From Luzula sylvatica (Eukaryota > Streptophyta > Magnoliopsida > Poales > Juncaceae): a stretch of DNA of 64,000 nt. Of the stretch, positions 23,069 to 34,242 are shown piece by piece; the first letter of the stretch is position 1, and each line of letters starts with the position of its first letter. The stretch spans positions 14,290,862-14,354,861 of the forward strand of contig OX326959.1 in NCBI GenBank assembly GCA_946800325.1. Reading direction: 5' to 3'. Below the pieces are notes generated by a model that had not been told where the DNA came from, searched no databases, and saw only the letters and a list, made by a program, of their open reading frames with translations. A program made the translations under genes and the position numbers.

Positions 23069-23279
23069 TAAGTATTATTATTAATTTCATAGATATTAAT
23101 ATAATTTAAAATTTGCTATCAATTCATAAATACCTTAGGCTGTTGTAGTGAATGCCATTGCGTAACATGTAATTCATATTTGACTCATGTTCAATTGTAA
23201 TTATCATATCATTAATGCAAGTTATTTGATTCGACTCTAAAATAAAAGAAACTTCCGGACAATGCACAAAACAAACTGT

Positions 23280-24642
23280 CCTCGACGATGTAATTCACAA
23301 ATCTAATTCAAATAAGTTCGAAACACATGATCTCCCATGGACACGTAATTTTGACTATTTGCAGTTCCTACTGTTTTATATGTTTTGATTCTTTCAACAT
23401 GATAATTAACATGATAATTAACACATATCTCATAATTAATTATTAATTTATATAATTAAAATTTGTTTCAGTTAATATTAATTAATTGTTAATTATATGT
23501 TTTTTTTGTTAATTATCATGTTAATTAAGTGGTTTAATTATGATATAGAAGATGTACTGACTGAGTTAACGGTTGGCAAATGAGTAATAATGTGCTCTAC
23601 CCCCGCGTCTTTCTCGTGTTTTCGTCATGCCAATGTGCTTCACACATACAGATAGTGTGATCAATAATCAAAATTGAATTTGTCTTCATGATATAATGAA
23701 ATAAACAATAAACAATTGGGGTACATGAAGAACTATAAAATGCATATAAAACCTTCTTTCAATAATACTTCCTAATGAAGACAATAGTTCTGATCAATAA
23801 ACATAGAAGTTGAAATATTAGAAGAAACCAAATTAATGATTCTCATTCACTCGGATACATGTATCGCACTCGGATACATGTACCCGATACGCTGCCAATA
23901 CATTTCACATGTGCATGTGTGTTTATTGTTATAAAGACCTCTAGCATCACCACATTCTGGAATCGAGAAAGAACAAGATCTGTCAATATGAAGCACATAG
24001 GAACTTTCCCTTTGGACGAACTAGTCAGAAAAAGATCAGAAAATTTGATGGTTTATATAGAAAAAGATTTAACAATTTTCAAAATTTAAGTGCTTAATGT
24101 TTTTTTTTTAGAATATTGTAGTGTCTTTTTACTAATTAGTATAATTTAAAACAAAATCAAAGATGTTTGTGAATAAATTAATAACAAATAAATTGGGGTT
24201 CCAGTTTTTGGTACAAGTGTCAATTTCGACAAACCGATTAAAGATAGTTTATAATTATAAGTAGTTCATAATTAATAGTAGAATGAAATAAATGGGGGCT
24301 CCAGTTTTTGGTACAGGTGTCCACCTTGCCACCTTGGGGTCTTTTTCCCAAAGTTTATATTAAGATCCGTCACTGATAGTGGCTCGAAGCATGTACATTT
24401 CAAATATAATTAGTCGGTACACTTGGTACAATGTGTTTACCGTACCATTGATGCAAGTTATTTGATTCGACTCTAAAATAGAAGCAACCCCTCGAAGATG
24501 CACGAAGCAAGCTCTCCTCGACGATGCAATTCACAAATCTAATTCAAGGAACATTATTTTTTTCAGCTTGTGTGCATTAAATTATTCTTTCAAAATAAAA
24601 TATGTTTTCTATTTTTACTAATTATGTATCCACAAAATTGAC
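23280..24642. repeat. Segmental duplication copy 3 and short local duplications
   Basis: 23330-23545 and 23600-23850 match the left part of copies 1 and 2. A block around 23220-23330 (GTTATTTGATTCGACTCTAA, then CTCCTCGACGATG-like) recurs at 24455-24560. Two 40-bp blocks with CTCCAGTTTTTGGTACA-type sequence occur at about 24190-24225 and 24293-24330. No gene is seen. Confidence 0.65.
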
Positions 24643-25840
24643 ACTTTTTTTTTTGAAGGCAGGCAATGGCCTACCAAGATTAGATTGAAAGAACAAAAGT
24701 TATTTACACAAATTATAACAGATAAGTAATATAAGCCTATACATAACATCTAATTCATTTTGGTCCTAGATGTCCTTAATTTGTAAGACTAAACTAAGAT
24801 AGGCTGTATTAACCGTAGTGTAGTCCCCACATCCTTGCTTCAGCGGTCGCCCGTTCAGCCGTGGTAATAGGGTTCGGAGACTTGACCTTGAAGATTTTGT
24901 TATTGCGCGTCTTCCAAATGTTCCATAGAGTTGACAAGTCACATGGAGCCCCATAATTTGTGAACGGTCGGAAGTGCGATCTGTGAGTTCCCGTGTTACG
25001 CGGATACTTCAAAAATGCAGAAGTATCCTGAGGATACGCGTATCCGATACGGATACGGGTGCGATACGGCTCGGATACGTATCGGATACGTCACGTGGCG
25101 TATCCGAATATTTTAATTTTTTTTTTTCGGATACGGAGGGGATACGTCAGGATACGGCAAGATACGGCTGGGATACGTCCCGGACTCCGGCTGGGGTACT
25201 CCATATAGGATACTTCGGCTCATTATGTTTTTTGGCTCATAATATTTTTAAATAAATTATATATGATACATGTAGGATACTTCTAAATTAGTTCTAAAAT
25301 ATTTCTAGAACAACTTTATGATAATTTTATGATATTTGTATTGTTTGGTTGATATTATTTATTGTCATGATATTTAATTTAAAAATATTATTAATTTATT
25401 ATTTAATTTATTACTAATTTATTAATTATATATAATATAAATATATTAAACTAATAATTATATAGCCGTATCCGTATCCGTGATTTTTTGAAAATTATCG
25501 TATCGCCGTATCCGTATCGTATCGGATACGCTATCCGTATTCGTATCCGTATCCGTGCAACATAAGTGAGTTCTTCTCCCAAAAGCCTACTTGAGTCGAC
25601 GACCACCCCAGTAGGGTGATGCCGCACTATTTTAAAGTTGCCTTTCATACACGGATCGTTAATGGGCGATGGAGGAATAGGTAGTTATGGTTTTCCTCAT
25701 GGTTTGAACAGGGTACACAAATCCTCGTTCGTCCATCCATGTTCAATGAGTCTATCACGCATTAGCAATTTGTTATTCAGGAGTAGGCACGCAAAGAGTT
25801 TTAGAGTAAACAATATTAATCTCTGAAATTTAATGTTAAT
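24643..25840 (-). pseudogene. LINE 3' fragment, minus strand, split by a MITE
   Basis: In minus sense, about 25705-25830 encodes LLLNNKLLMRDRLIEHGWTN, the zf-RVT start of a LINE ORF2. About 24830-24980 encodes STLWNIWKTRNNKIFK, the ORF2 C-terminus. The fragment ends in an oligo-A run (plus-strand T-run at about 24643-24653). It has frameshifts and stops and is interrupted by the hAT-like MITE at 24991-25565. Confidence 0.82.
24991..25565. mobile_element. hAT-like MITE of the GGATACG family, copy 3
   Basis: It spans from CCGTGTTACGCGGATAC to GTATCCGTGCAACATAA, with the family's GGATACG/CGTATCC ends and AT-rich centre. It is flanked by the perfect 8-bp duplication GTGAGTTC (24983-24990, 25566-25573). 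It is inserted into LINE ORF2 sequence, so it is younger than that LINE. Confidence 0.9.
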
Positions 25841-26078
25841 TGATTTTTTTTCTTCAACGTAAACAATAATTTGTTGCGGCCAGAAATAAATGATTTATAC
25901 TATTTATATTGTTTGTGTATGAATTAAACGGAGAAGATTCTTCGTTCCGTTTTATACCAATAAAAATTGAATTCGTGATTTATGATTTATTAACTATTCA
26001 CTTAATCATTCAAGTTATGAAAGAGTGACTTATATTGTGTAATATACAGAGTAATGGATAGTCTAATTATGTGTTTCG

Positions 26079-26309
26079 GCCAACTAGAGTTAGCCTAGTT
26101 GGTCACACCTCTTGGCTAGGGAGCGAGAGGTGTGGGGTTCGATTCCCGACGAGAACACTGGATTATAAATTAAATGTTAAATGAGTGAATAGAGTGTGTG
26201 GTCTACGGGCCGGCCTACGGGTTTGTAATAAAAAAAAATAAAAAAAAGGAAATTGTGTTTGGAAGTGGGACTTTGAGCCCTCTCCGAATTTACTCAAAAA
26301 AAAAAAAAA
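26079..26309 (+). mobile_element. tRNA-derived SINE
   Basis: A polymerase III A box-like TAGCCTAGTTGG (26091-26102) and a B box GGTTCGATTCC (26136-26146) have tRNA-like spacing. A short unrelated body and an A-tail of about 16 follow. Flanking copies of AATTATGTGYTTCG (26065-26078 and about 26310-26323, one mismatch) form the target duplication. An internal A-rich stretch (about 26229-26250) suggests a composite tail. It is not a functional tRNA gene: the 3' half of the cloverleaf is missing. Confidence 0.88.
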
Positions 26310-26323
26310 AATTATGTGCTTCG

Positions 26324-26640
26324 TACAATTTGTATTTTTCAAATTTTAATTTAATATTCTTTGTTTGAACATGAAAAGTCTTCTTCATTGTTACTTGAAA
26401 GCGGGAATAAAGGAAGGGAATCTCTCGAGCGGGAATAAGGAGAAGGAATGAGGAGAGAGAGAGAAGAGGGGATTAGGTTTATCTCTGATCGAACAGTAAA
26501 AACGAACAGTAAAAAAAGGACGTGGCCAACTGTGTTAAAGAGGCTATATTTAACTTTAGTACTATTTTATAATTTATAATTTATAATTTATCTCAAATTT
26601 TATGAAATTTTTAATTTCCAGGAATTTATGGGTGTAATGT
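26324..26640. other. Intergenic, nothing recognised
   Basis: A GA-rich stretch (about 26400-26470) is the only feature. No gene is visible. Confidence 0.5.
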
Positions 26641-28142
26641 GGGCATGTTTGATTTGACAGATTCCAAAATACATGGATATATTAAATACATGTACTCGAT
26701 TATACTTATACACGTATTTGAGAATACATGTTGATTGTTTGAATAGATAGATTCTAAAATCATGTATACAAAATTCATTGTTTGATTCTTGGTCCAAACT
26801 CCATGGATATAATCTTTGATTATTAAACATACACGATTGTGAAAATACTTTTAGTTAGTTATATGATGAATGGTATTGTAAAATTAATCCATGATATATT
26901 ATTTATCTCATGCAAATGATATTATAACATTTCAATATTTGAAATAATAGAATACTAACTACATTATTTAATTTGCAAAATCATCACAAGTAAGATTTAA
27001 TTTGTGCAACTACTACAAAATAAGATTTCTGTTTAACACACCACTAAAATGTAATTTGATTGAAAAAACTAATTAATAAATTAACATAACAAATATAATC
27101 AAGAATGACATAACAATTAACATAAAATGTAATTTGACAAATTCCACAATTTTCCCACATTTATCTCGTTATATCATTTCTAATCGAGACCCACTCTCGA
27201 GCTTCGTGACAACGTTTTCTCATCGTAGTTGATCCCTGATACTCGACTTCTTGATTTAATTTAATATGGACTTCTAGAATTGGACAATTAATCAAATTAA
27301 TCAAACAATTAATAAAAGCAGAATTAAAAACCAGAACTAATAATTCAGTATGTTCTTATTCTACACGGCTAATGAAAACAATAATCAAATACTATAGGGA
27401 CTGTATTAAAAAATCAAAATTTACAAACCCCATTTAACCCATTTAACCCAAACATCCAAAATAATTAGCTAATTATCTTAGAATCCAATTAAACAAAAAA
27501 AATTAGCTTTAAACGTCAGGTAGAGGCTTTGTAACTTAATTTCTGATTTTACAAACCCCATGTAACCCAAATTAGTAACTTTATTTGATGATAAACGTCA
27601 GGTACAGGCTTTGTAACTTAATTTCTTATTTTACAAGCCCCATGGAACCCAAATTAGCAACTCATTTAACCCAAATTAGTAATTTAATTTCTAATCGACA
27701 CTTTTAAACCTTAATAGAAACAGTATTCATCAATACTAATTAGATATATAAATCAATACTATCTGAGATGATAATTAGAAAAATCACCTCGAAAAAAACC
27801 ATTACGGAGAAAAGCACGATGGAGAGATGGAGATGAAGAGCACGATGGAGAGATGGAGACGAAGAGCAACGACGTCCTCTGGCGAACGGTAGCGAGTGGT
27901 CAAGCTTGGCGAAGAGCACAATGGAGAATGGAGAGATGGAGGCGATGGAGAGAAGAATAATTATTGGTGCTCAGATGAAATAGGTCTCCCTGTATTTTGT
28001 GATACAATTTATTGTGATGTATGACATTATCCTGGAATTTCATTCATGAAATACAATACATCTATAAAACAAACTAGGGATTTTGGATATATCCTGGATT
28101 TTATAATACAATACACTAAAATCCCTCAAATCAAACATGCCC
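26641..28142. mobile_element. 1.5-kb non-autonomous TIR transposon
   Basis: The left end GGGCATGTTTGATTTGA and right end TCAAATCAAACATGCCC are perfect 17-bp inverted repeats. The flanks are GTAATGT and GTTATGT, a 7-bp imperfect duplication. The interior has repeated AACGTCAGGTA-GGCTTTGTAAC blocks (about 27510-27620) and GCACGATGGAGAGATGGAGA repeats (27815-27860). No transposase ORF is present. The superfamily (hAT or PIF/Harbinger) is uncertain because the duplication is imperfect. Confidence 0.72.
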
Positions 28143-28490
28143 GTTATGTATGCGATTTTAATTGTATATAATGTTATGTTTATTTATGCGATGTTTATTT
28201 GTATGTGATTAATTGTATGTAATGTGTATGTGTGAAGTTTTTTTATGCGTATTTGTATTGATGTTTCATTGTATGTGATGTTTGTAGAGAATTTTATTGG
28301 TTATTAATTGTATGTGATATTTATTTGTATGTGATTAGTTGTATGTAATGTGTATATGTGTAATGTTTTATGCGATATTTTTTGGTATGTGATTAATTGT
28401 AGGTAATGTCTAAATGTGTAATGTTCTTATTTGTATGTGATGTTTTATTGTATGTGATGTATTTTATGCGATTTTTTTTGCGATACTCAA
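28143..28490. repeat. Degenerate TTGTATGTGATTAATTG minisatellite
   Basis: Words TTGTATGTGAT, AATTGTATGTAATGTGTA and TTTATGCGAT recur about every 50-130 bp in order, giving a degraded tandem array just outside the TIR element. Confidence 0.7.
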
Positions 28491-29022
28491 TTGTACTAAA
28501 CAAAATACATTCAATTTGTTTCAAAACTTATAATGGATCAAAAAGAAAAAGCCTAAATCTTAAATCTTGAAAAAAATTAGAGATGTTAATTGGTTCTCCT
28601 TCCCATACCCTTCCATTCGAGTCGGTCAAAGAGAATGACATGCACCAAAATTGCCCCATGTTGTGATGAAACTCTATCTCCATGTTACACGAGATACCAA
28701 ATTATACATTACAAATAAAAAAAAACAATGAAATACAAACTAAGTATTGGCAACTAGAAAAAACAATGAAATACAAACTAAGCACTCCCGAATTCGACAT
28801 GCACTGTAGCTACGATGATTTTCTGGAAAATTTTCTTTTTGGCGATTTTAATCACGTCAAACGGTCATGGAGAAATGAAGCAAGGAGAAAGAGACCGTCG
28901 CAATTTCGAGAGGACAAAGAGAGGAGTACTGATTTGAGGGCTTTCTTTTGGTCTCACGAGAGGAGAAAGACGGAGAGGTGTGATTTGGGGGCTTTTTTTG
29001 TCTCACGAGAGGAGAAAGAGGG
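28491..29022. other. Region before the 79-bp repeat; no supported gene
   Basis: A long open frame starts at 28682, but it has no recognised domain before entering the tandem repeat. A 28-bp duplication (AAAACAATGAAATACAAACT) lies at about 28720-28780. Confidence 0.45.
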
Positions 29023-29338
29023 AGAGAAGAGTGGTTTGGACTTTGGAGGTTTTCTTGCTCTGGCGAGGGAAGAAGAGGGAGAAAGATGGAGAGAAAGAGG
29101 TAGAGAAGAGTGGTTTGGACTTTGGAGGTTTTCTTGCTCTGGCGAGGGAAGAAGAGGGAGAAAGATGGAGAGAAAGAGGGAGAGAAGAGTGGTTTGGACT
29201 TTGGAGGTTTTCTTGCTCTGGCGAGGGAAGAAGAGGGAGAAAGATGGAGAGAAAGAGGGAGAGAAGAGTGGTTTGGACTTTGGGGGTTTTCTTGCTGTGG
29301 CGAGGGAAGAAGAGGGAGAAAGATGGAGAGAAAGAGTA
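29023..29338. repeat. Four tandem copies of a 79-bp GA-rich unit
   Basis: Units begin at 29023, 29102, 29181 and 29260 with AGAGAAGAGTGGTTTGGACT and contain GGTTTTCTTGCTCTGGCGAG. They are almost identical. Because 79 is not a multiple of three, the open frames through the array cycle through all three reading frames. The 119-226-residue ORFs here are therefore best explained as repeat artefacts. Confidence 0.95.
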
Positions 29339-29704
29339 GCGGTTTTGGTTTTTTTTTCTTAATGGGTTCGGATCTGATGAGAATTAAAAAGAATAAAAAA
29401 CAACAACATATGTCTTGGATGGAGTCCAGATGTAATGTGAGTGATTTTGGGAGGGAAAGATCCTTTTACATTATACTTTTTAAATAAAATTAATAAAACT
29501 TTTGAGAATTATAGGGACCCGCAAGTCAGAGAGGGAGAGCTTTAATTGTACTTGTCCCTATCCGGTTCAATTAGAAGGGCACAAAAACAGTACTCTAGGG
29601 GATCCTTCTAGCCTAAGCAATCTCTCCTCTCTCTCTCTCGATCAAACCGAGGAAAGAAAGGGCGAATCTCAGGGAGAATCCAACTCTGATAGAAAGGAGG
29701 GAGG

Positions 29705-30743
29705 ATGGTCGGAGTACTGTCGAACAAGATCGGCAAGGAGGAGCTCAAACCCGGTGATCATATTTATTCTTGGCGCTCCGCCTACATCTACGCCCATCAC
29801 GGTTCGTTTCTTTACTTTCCCCTTTTTTTTTTATCGGCGGTGGTTTTTCTAGCGGCGGTGGGGGAGGATTTCTTGTTAGTGTGTTTTGTTGGTTCCAATT
29901 TCTCGTGCCCCATTTGGGCAATTTCATTGTTTTATTATTTGAACGAACTAATTAGTAGAAATTGCCTCCCCTTTTACAAATTGATGACTTAATTTGATCA
30001 ATGCATGAGTTCTCCGCAACACTGTCGAGTTATTAGGGTTTACATAACTTTTCTTATTTTATTTTTCATCAGGGGTATACATCGGAGATGACAAAGTAAT
30101 ACATTTCACTCGAGCCGCAGGCCGCGAGTTCGGAACAGGCACGTTCCTAGACTCCTTCCTCTTCAGCTCATCCCCCGCAAACACCCGCGCCCCATGCGAA
30201 ACTTGCGCTCTCCACCAACAAGGACTTCAAAACCAAGGCGGAGGCGGCGTAATAATCTCCTGCCTCGATTGCTTCCTCGACAAAGGCAACCTATACGTCT
30301 TCACCTACTCCGTCTCCCCCCATTTCTTCCTCGCCAAAGCCCGCGGCGGCACTTGCACCCTCGCACACTCCGACTCCTCCGACCTCGTAATTCACCGCGC
30401 GAAATACCTCCTCAACAACGGGTTCGGCGCGTACTGTTTATTCAAGAATAACTGCGAGGATTTCGCGATTTATTGCAAGACGGGGTTGCTCGTGGAAACG
30501 GCATTTAGCGTCGGACGCAGCGGGCAGTTGACGTCGATCACGGCTGCGGTGAGTGCGGTTGCGTCTTCGCCGTTGAGGTATCTGACGACCAGCGCGAGCG
30601 GGTTGACGGCGGTTTCGATCGGGATGTATTGTGTCGGGAGATATATGTCTGATGTTGGGGTGAGGCGGGACGTCGTTAAGTTACCTGTCGAGAGACTCGT
30701 CGAGCATGTCGTGAATACTGCCGTTGCTAGAGTGGCGGAGTGA
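29705..30743 (+). CDS. LRAT/NC-domain (NlpC/P60-like) protein, two exons
   Basis: Exon 1 is 29705-29801 and exon 2 is 30073-30743, with a 271-bp GT-AG intron in phase 1, giving 255 aa. The product starts MVGVLSNKIGKEELKPGDHI. The LRAT fold follows: an early histidine in GDHIYSWR, then YAHHGVYIGDDKVIHFTR, and the cysteine motif NCEDFAIYC that gives the NC domain its name. The C-terminal third is small-residue-rich (SITAAVSAVASSPLRYL, then a GLTAVSIGMYCVGRYM segment) and may contact membranes. LRAT-like proteins are cysteine acyltransferases or lipases, but the plant branch has no settled substrate, so the activity is inferred only. The chosen ATG is the first in frame and matches the family start. 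The family is usually of this length, and no lesion is seen. Confidence 0.95.
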
Positions 30744-33080
30744 TGGAGAGTTTTTTTTGTTTTTAATTTGTTGTTGAGTTTGATGTAACGGATGTTAAGT
30801 GGATGATGAGAAAGAGAATGTTGCTTCTGATGAACCTGTTAAGTTTTAAATTTTAATGGATTGTGTTGAAATATATTTTGAGTATTTTGGGCTGTGATTT
30901 CAGATGCATTTGAGGAGAACTGAAAGCCACTGGATAGTTCTGCCCAATGATAAGTATTCTTTTGGGACTTTTTATCATCGAGTAAATCAATGTGAATTGG
31001 GCTTAGTCCTCATATTAAATTATTTTTTTATGGAAATTCTTAAAACTACTTACTTTTCTGCATATTAAAAAGAACACGCACTTCCTACTCCAATAAAACT
31101 CAAAAATATTACTTTCCATTTTCATTTACCATGGTCCATGGGTGGTATTAGATTTTTTTTGACCAAAAAAAACGTTATATTTTTCATACTGAGAAAATTT
31201 TAATATTGCCCCTTAACTTTTTGCTTTGTCCCTCAACTTTATTTCAGTTCATTTAATTTCCTGTAACTTTTCATTTAGTTTTAAGTTTTCCTTCATCTGT
31301 TAAATAATGACTTGTCAGTTAAATTAATTATCTTGTTAAATAATGACTTGTCAGTTAAATTAATTATCTGACTGTCAAATATTCCGATGACATGACACAT
31401 GACGAAAAAAAAAATCTAATTAAAAAAATGGGATATATTCCTATAAACACTTAAAATATCAAATTTGCCCCTATAAAATTACAAATATCAAATATGTCAT
31501 CTCTAAACAAAAAACAAATCAAAATTATCCTTTCAAAATTTAAAGCCCATCAAATTTACCTCATTAAAACCTTAAATTAACCATAATTTTGGATTTTGGA
31601 TTCTAATATGCAGTTAAATCATTTAATTAAACTTACATGACTAGAACTCACCGCATAAACTATCTTTAACGAGTGTTTGCAAGACAATTGAATAGCCCAC
31701 AAGGCCACAACATTTATAAATAGTACTAATTATTATGTAGCAACCTTGGTAGCAACCATCTCCTATGAACAACTAGCTCTGAATATTCCATATCTGATAA
31801 AAAAAAACTCATACCTTCTAGGTTTGAATCATTGTAAATTATAAATTATAAATAAGATATAAAAGATGAAGTAACCACAAATATTAATAACACGAAAAAA
31901 AAATCATGTTTATTTATCTTGTTCATGGTTCGTACTCCCAAACCGTAATTCACCTTATTATGTCATTTTCTTCGGACCGAATCAAGCTCGTAACCCTAAG
32001 TATTATATTATATAATACAATATAACGAGAAATAATAAATGTTTAGGTAGTTATTTTTTAAGTATTATATTATTTTTTAAAATTATCATTGTAAGAATCT
32101 TATTTTAACACTAAGTAGGTTGTATTTTTATTTTTTCGAATAATTTTAATAATAAAATATCCAAAATTTCAAAGAAATAAAAAGAAATTTGTCTATCAAA
32201 ACATAAATAACTTCTATTAAACTATAAACGTATATCACACACTATTGTTATTTATAATGTTGAAATTTCAAAGATACCTTATGATGTTAAAATAATTTTT
32301 AATTATATTTGTGCTTAATTAAATTTCAATATTATTTAACTATTTTTAGTATTAAATGTGATATATCATAAATTTTCATTAACTTTTGAATCAGCAAAAA
32401 AATTATTTGTATGGTTAATTGGTATTGAAATGAGCTATAGTGAACAAGAACAACATAAATATTTGTTGTTAGGTTGTTTTGTAAAATCGTGTGATATCTC
32501 GGATATTATACCACGATACTAATATATATATAGAAAAACGAGTCAACTGCTACCATGATATAAAATCATAATATTTATGACAGTGATACATAATTTTTTT
32601 TTAACAATATTACGAGATTAATATAATGTGAAATAATTATATATTGAGATGATATTGTTATTGTCATCATAAAAACTAATACTTTGTATTAAATTAAAAA
32701 TATAATTACCATATTTGTCGCTAGCATTAATTTTGAATGTCTTGATATTTTGTAGAAATAAATATCCTATATGTTATGGGGGAAAGGATTTCTGACGTCA
32801 CCAGAAACTTCTGGAAAATGTTACAGCCACCATAATGATTAACAAAACCCTAACAAGACTTTGAAACTCTATTCTCTATAGTTTGGAATATACTACCTAC
32901 CAAATACCAGACATTAATTTTCTGGATTTGAAAAACCAGAAAATGCCTCTATGTAATCAGGAAATGCTTTCTTAAATGCCAAACCTAATAACCTAGAGAA
33001 CAATTCCCTATTATTACAACTTAGATATAAAAGAATTACTCTCATTCAGACCAAACCCTCGGTAGCCACATTTTATTTTA
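30744..33080. other. Intergenic AT-rich sequence after the LRAT gene
   Basis: This probably contains the LRAT 3' UTR in the first 150-250 bp. A perfect 35-bp tandem duplication lies at 31299-31368 (TGTTAAATAATGACTTGTCA units). About 31430-31600 has repeated ATCAAATTTGCCCCT-like phrases. No other gene is seen. Confidence 0.55.
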
Positions 33081-33334
33081 GAGTAGTGGTGTACATCCCC
33101 TAGTACTCTCCCCCCACATCCTTGATGATTAGGATATGATTTAACACATTCAAAATTAACACACACAAATATGATTTAACATCTTAATTTATGGTTTAAT
33201 TATCTCAATTTATGATTGAACATACAATTAAGATGTTAAATCATGAATTAAAGTGTTAATTTTTAAGGTGTTAAATCATATTCACCTCATCAAAGATGTG
33301 GAGGGGAGAGATGGGGGTATGTCCAACATTTTCC
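33081..33334. mobile_element. MULE-like foldback MITE, copy C (diverged)
   Basis: This is a 254-bp relative of the elements at 10942 and 11757. It begins GAGTAGTGGTGTACATCCCC and ends GTCCAACATTTTCC, with the same self-complementary TTAACACATT/TTAAGGTGTTAAATC interior. It is much more diverged, hence older. The flanking 9-bp pair is imperfect. It lies within the element ending at 33597. Confidence 0.8.
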
Positions 33335-33559
33335 TTTACATCTTTTCTCACATGTCGATTAGCATCTTCAAATTAATATTAATTTTAATTTTAATTTTAA
33401 TTTTAATATACAATACACAAACTTAATTTTAATTTTATTTCATCTTTTCTCATTCAGACCAAAACTAATTAATTTTATATACAATACACAAACGTAATAA
33501 TTAATTAATATTAATTAATTATAATAAAAAACAAATTTTATTCTCTCCACCTACACCGA

Positions 33560-33597
33560 CGTGTTACACCCGCAGCAACGCGCTGGGATCAATCTAG
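33560..33597 (+). mobile_element. Helitron 3' terminus, plus strand
   Basis: An imperfect GC-rich hairpin CCCGCAGCAACGCGCTGGG is followed by ATCAAT and CTAG (33594-33597), with host T next. This is the classical Helitron 3' end. The element extends leftward and probably includes the MITE at 33081. The matching words CTCATTCAGACCAAA at about 33041 and 33451 show internal repetition. I could not fix the 5' TC end. Confidence 0.68.
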
Positions 33598-34035
33598 TTT
33601 GTAATTGTATTCTTAGTTTTGTTATGTTAGATATAATGTAATTATAGTACATAGTTTTTAACCGGTGATATTAGACCCCGCATGGAAAACCTCCAAATTT
33701 ACCCACACCTCTAAATTACCCATTCAGTTTACCAATTAAAATTGTAACAGCCATTAATTAATAGCCTTAATTACATTCCATTTATTGCCATGCGGGATGA
33801 GTGTGGGGTAATATGTGCGCGGTGTTTATCATTATTCGTTTTTAACCCTATTCATCTATGCAAAATTAAACGAATGCATTATTGCACTATTCGAACACTA
33901 TGAAATACCATAAACGTTTATCTAATGCATTACAATGTTTATTCCAACGGTGTGTGTGTGTTTTGTGTGTGGGTGGGTGGGATAATGAGGATAAACTCAC
34001 CCTTAAAAAAAAAAAATAATAATAATGAGGATAAA
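33598..34035. other. Intergenic, no gene seen
   Basis: Contains inverted words CCCGCATGG (about 33678) and CCATGCGGG (about 33789) that could be a small decayed MITE, and an 18-bp duplication TAATGAGGATAAACTCAC (about 33983 and 34023). Confidence 0.4.
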
Positions 34036-34053
34036 CTCACTCATGCTTCTCTT

Positions 34054-34224
34054 TTTTTTTTTTCTTTTTTTTTTAGATTATTTTGGCCCGGAGGCCCCCC
34101 CCCCCCCCCCCCCCCGATAAGCTACCCCTAGGCTGCCATTTTTTTTGCCCCCTGCCGGGTTCGAACCCGTGCCTTTGTGTATGGCAGCCATATATACCAT
34201 CCAGCTGCGCTAGGCAGTGGTGGT
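34054..34224 (-). mobile_element. tRNA-derived SINE, minus strand, with a poly-C run
   Basis: In minus sense, TAGCGCAGCTGGATGG resembles an A box and GGTTCGAACCC is a perfect B box. The element ends in an A-tail (plus-strand T-run after 34053). The flanks are an 18-bp perfect duplication CTCACTCATGCTTCTCTT (34036-34053, 34225-34242). A run of 21 C residues sits at 34095-34115. The tRNA-like head is truncated, so it is not a tRNA gene. Confidence 0.87.
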
Positions 34225-34242
34225 CTCACTCATGCTTCTCTT

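Larger units (their letters stand above)
18886..23230. repeat. Segmental duplication copy 2
   Basis: The host portions 18886-19015, 20600-20890, 20985-21680, 21690-21798, 22375-22510 and about 23130-23200 are collinear with copy 1 (4.95-13.2 kb). Copy 2 lacks the Helitron, both MULE-like MITEs and both hAT-like MITEs seen in copy 1. It instead carries a LINE-derived minisatellite and a separate TIR element. No gene is present. Confidence 0.8.

Noticed and set aside
26087..26160. Possible tRNA gene
   Set aside because: A and B boxes are present, but the acceptor and T-stem partners are missing and an A-tail plus target duplication follow, so it is a SINE.
28682..29487. 226-residue ORF
   Set aside because: Most of it is the 79-bp tandem repeat read in rotating frames; the upstream part has no recognised domain.
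33665..33822. Small MITE suggested by CCCGCATGG/CCATGCGGG words
   Set aside because: Inverted similarity is short and interrupted, and no target duplication could be set.
34140..34224. Possible tRNA gene on the minus strand
   Set aside because: Same reasoning: B box and partial A box, but embedded in an element with A-tail and 18-bp duplication.
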